Positions 6,003 through 7,286 of a stretch of 7,286 bases of DNA are shown piece by piece. The notes below the pieces were generated by a model. It saw nothing but the letters and a program-made list of their open reading frames with translations, searched no databases and was not told the origin of the DNA. The stretch is from Fidelibacterota bacterium TCS52 (GTDB lineage Bacteria; Fidelibacterota; Fidelibacteria; Fidelibacterales; Fidelibacteraceae): contig LSCC01000007.1 in assembly GCA_001577215.1 (NCBI GenBank), positions 1 to 7,286 on the forward strand. Reading direction: 5' to 3'. Within the stretch, counting starts at the first letter, position 1; the number at the start of each line of letters is the position of its first letter. The position numbers and the translations under genes were made by a program.

Positions 6003-7286
6003 TTAAATATCAAATTTTATTCCTTGTGCTAATGGAATTGTATCTCCAAAATTTATTGTGTTTGTTTGTCTTCTCATATATGCTTTCCAAGCATCAGAAC
6101 CGGATTCTCGACCACCTCCGGTCTCTTTCTCACCACCAAATGCTCCTCCAATCTCAGCCCCTGATGTTCCAATATTTACATTTGCTATTCCACAATCAGA
6201 TCCCCAAGCAGACAAAAATTCCTCAGCTTCTTGTAAATTATCTGTAAATATTGACGAAGACAATCCTTGTCTAACATTGTTATGGATTTTTATTGCATTC
6301 GAAACATTACCTCTGTATTTGATAAGATAAAGTATAGGTGCAAATGTTTCTTCTTGAACAATCGCCATATTATTATTTCCTTCGATTATTGTAGGTTTAA
6401 CATAACATCCTGATTCATGTCCTTTACCTTTGAGTACTTTACCACTATATAACACCTTTCCACCTTGTTCTTTAGCATCTTTAATTGCATCAAGAAACAT
6501 TTGTACAGCATTTTTGTCAATTAATGGCCCCATGTGATTTTTTTCATCTAAAGGATCACCTATTTTAATACTCTTATATGCTTTTACAAGTGATTTTTTT
6601 ACCTTATTATAAATTGATTCGTGCATAATTATCCTACGAGTTGAAGTGCATCTTTGTCCAGCAGTTCCTAAAGCACCAAATACTATTGCAGGAATAGCTT
6701 TTTTCAAATCAGCATTTTTTGTCAAAATAATCCCATTATTTCCACCGAGTTCCAAAATAATTTTTCCAAATCTTTTAGAAACAATTTCATTAGCATGACG
6801 ACCAACATTAGTTGAACCAGTTACCGAGATCAAGCCAACTCTTGTATCATTTAACATTTTTTCGCCAATAGTTGAACCTCTTCCTATTACAAGTGAAAAT
6901 ATTCCTTCAGGTAAATTATTGTCCTTAAGCACTTGTGCTACAATTTTTTGAATAGCAACTGCAGTTAATGGAACTTTCGAAGATGGTTTCCAGATATTGA
7001 CATCTCCACATACAGCAGCGAGCATTGCATTCCAAGCCCAAACAGCTACCGGAAAATTAAAAGCAGTTACAATACCAACAATCCCCAAAGGATGATATTG
7101 GTCATACATCCGATGAGATGGTCTTTCTGACTTAATTGTATTTCCATACAACATACGCGATTGCCCAACTGCAAAATCGCAAATGTCTATCATTTCCTGA
7201 ACTTCACCAAATCCTTCCTGCAGAGATTTTCCCATTTCGTAGGATACTAAACTACCTAATTCTTCTTTATGCTCACGAAGTTTATT
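6003..7286 (-). CDS. amaB: 2-aminoadipate-semialdehyde / piperideine-6-carboxylate dehydrogenase (ALDH7, antiquitin type), 5' end missing
   Basis: Oxidises 2-aminoadipate 6-semialdehyde (or cyclic piperideine-6-carboxylate) to L-2-aminoadipate with NAD(P)+; also called pcd. The frame stays open to the window edge: 17 codons (NKLREHKEELGSLVSYE) precede the internal Met at 7233-7235 and fit the family, so that Met is not the start. The 427 visible residues lack roughly 80 at the N terminus. Counting from the edge, they show TAFNFPV (Asn77), WKPSS (Lys100), the general base Glu179 in LELGGNNG, and nucleophile Cys213 in GTAGQRCTSTRR (codon 6648-6650). GEVQE (27-31) and Arg212 correspond to positions I recall as semialdehyde-binding in human ALDH7A1. 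The C-terminal GGAFGGEKETGGGRESGSD and PLAQGIKF also match that enzyme. Being first in an operon with lat supports this specificity over a general aldehyde dehydrogenase. Its promoter is outside the window. Confidence 0.94.
   Translation of the reverse strand, partial: NKLREHKEELGSLVSYEMGKSLQEGFGEVQEMIDICDFAVGQSRMLYGNTIKSERPSHRMYDQYHPLGIVGIVTAFNFPVAVWAWNAMLAAVCGDVNIWKPSSKVPLTAVAIQKIVAQVLKDNNLPEGIFSLVIGRGSTIGEKMLNDTRVGLISVTGSTNVGRHANEIVSKRFGKIILELGGNNGIILTKNADLKKAIPAIVFGALGTAGQRCTSTRRIIMHESIYNKVKKSLVKAYKSIKIGDPLDEKNHMGPLIDKNAVQMFLDAIKDAKEQGGKVLYSGKVLKGKGHESGCYVKPTIIEGNNNMAIVQEETFAPILYLIKYRGNVSNAIKIHNNVRQGLSSSIFTDNLQEAEEFLSAWGSDCGIANVNIGTSGAEIGGAFGGEKETGGGRESGSDAWKAYMRRQTNTINFGDTIPLAQGIKFDI

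Noticed and set aside
6026..6330. Two overlapping plus-strand frames within amaB
   Set aside because: They lie opposite the strongly conserved C-terminal ALDH7 motifs and overlap each other in different frames, as expected of shadows.
7233..7235. Internal ATG as the start of the aldehyde dehydrogenase
   Set aside because: The frame remains open to 7286, and the upstream codons encode family-typical sequence (LREHKEELGSLVSYEMGK), so the gene is cut by the window edge rather than naturally short.

Overview
The window is 7.3 kb of AT-rich, densely coding bacterial DNA. It holds four protein genes and no RNA genes, mobile elements or CRISPR repeats that I can see. The low GC, the close resemblance (from memory) of the glutamate dehydrogenase to Bacteroides-type enzymes, and a large two-receiver PEP/pyruvate-binding protein of a kind I associate with Bacteroidota and relatives all suggest the Bacteroidota/Ignavibacteriota side of the tree. 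Clear Shine-Dalgarno sequences before two genes are less typical of Bacteroidota proper. The lineage call is inference only.

Layout: (1) 88-3039, minus strand: a 983-residue orphan protein with two receiver-like domains, a linker, an ATP-grasp PPDK_N (PEP/pyruvate-binding) domain and an unassigned C-terminal region. It lacks the phosphohistidine and TIM-barrel modules of real PEP synthases and dikinases. (2) 3040-3257: a divergent intergenic region serving this gene and gdhA. (3) 3258-4595, plus strand: gdhA, a 445-residue hexameric-type glutamate dehydrogenase. (4) 4624-4658: a long hairpin with A and T tracts on either side, placed to terminate transcription from both directions. (5) 4678-5979, minus strand: lat, L-lysine 6-transaminase. 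(6) 6003-7286, minus strand: amaB/pcd, an antiquitin-type (ALDH7) aldehyde dehydrogenase whose 5' end lies beyond the right edge.

How they fit together: amaB and lat are co-directional with a 23-bp gap and look like one operon. Lat moves the epsilon-amino group of lysine to 2-oxoglutarate, giving glutamate and 2-aminoadipate 6-semialdehyde (in equilibrium with piperideine-6-carboxylate). AmaB oxidises this to L-2-aminoadipate. GdhA, convergent and next door, can deaminate the glutamate back to 2-oxoglutarate, which would close the nitrogen cycle of lysine breakdown. The metabolic half is confidently read. The least explained item is the receiver-PPDK_N protein.
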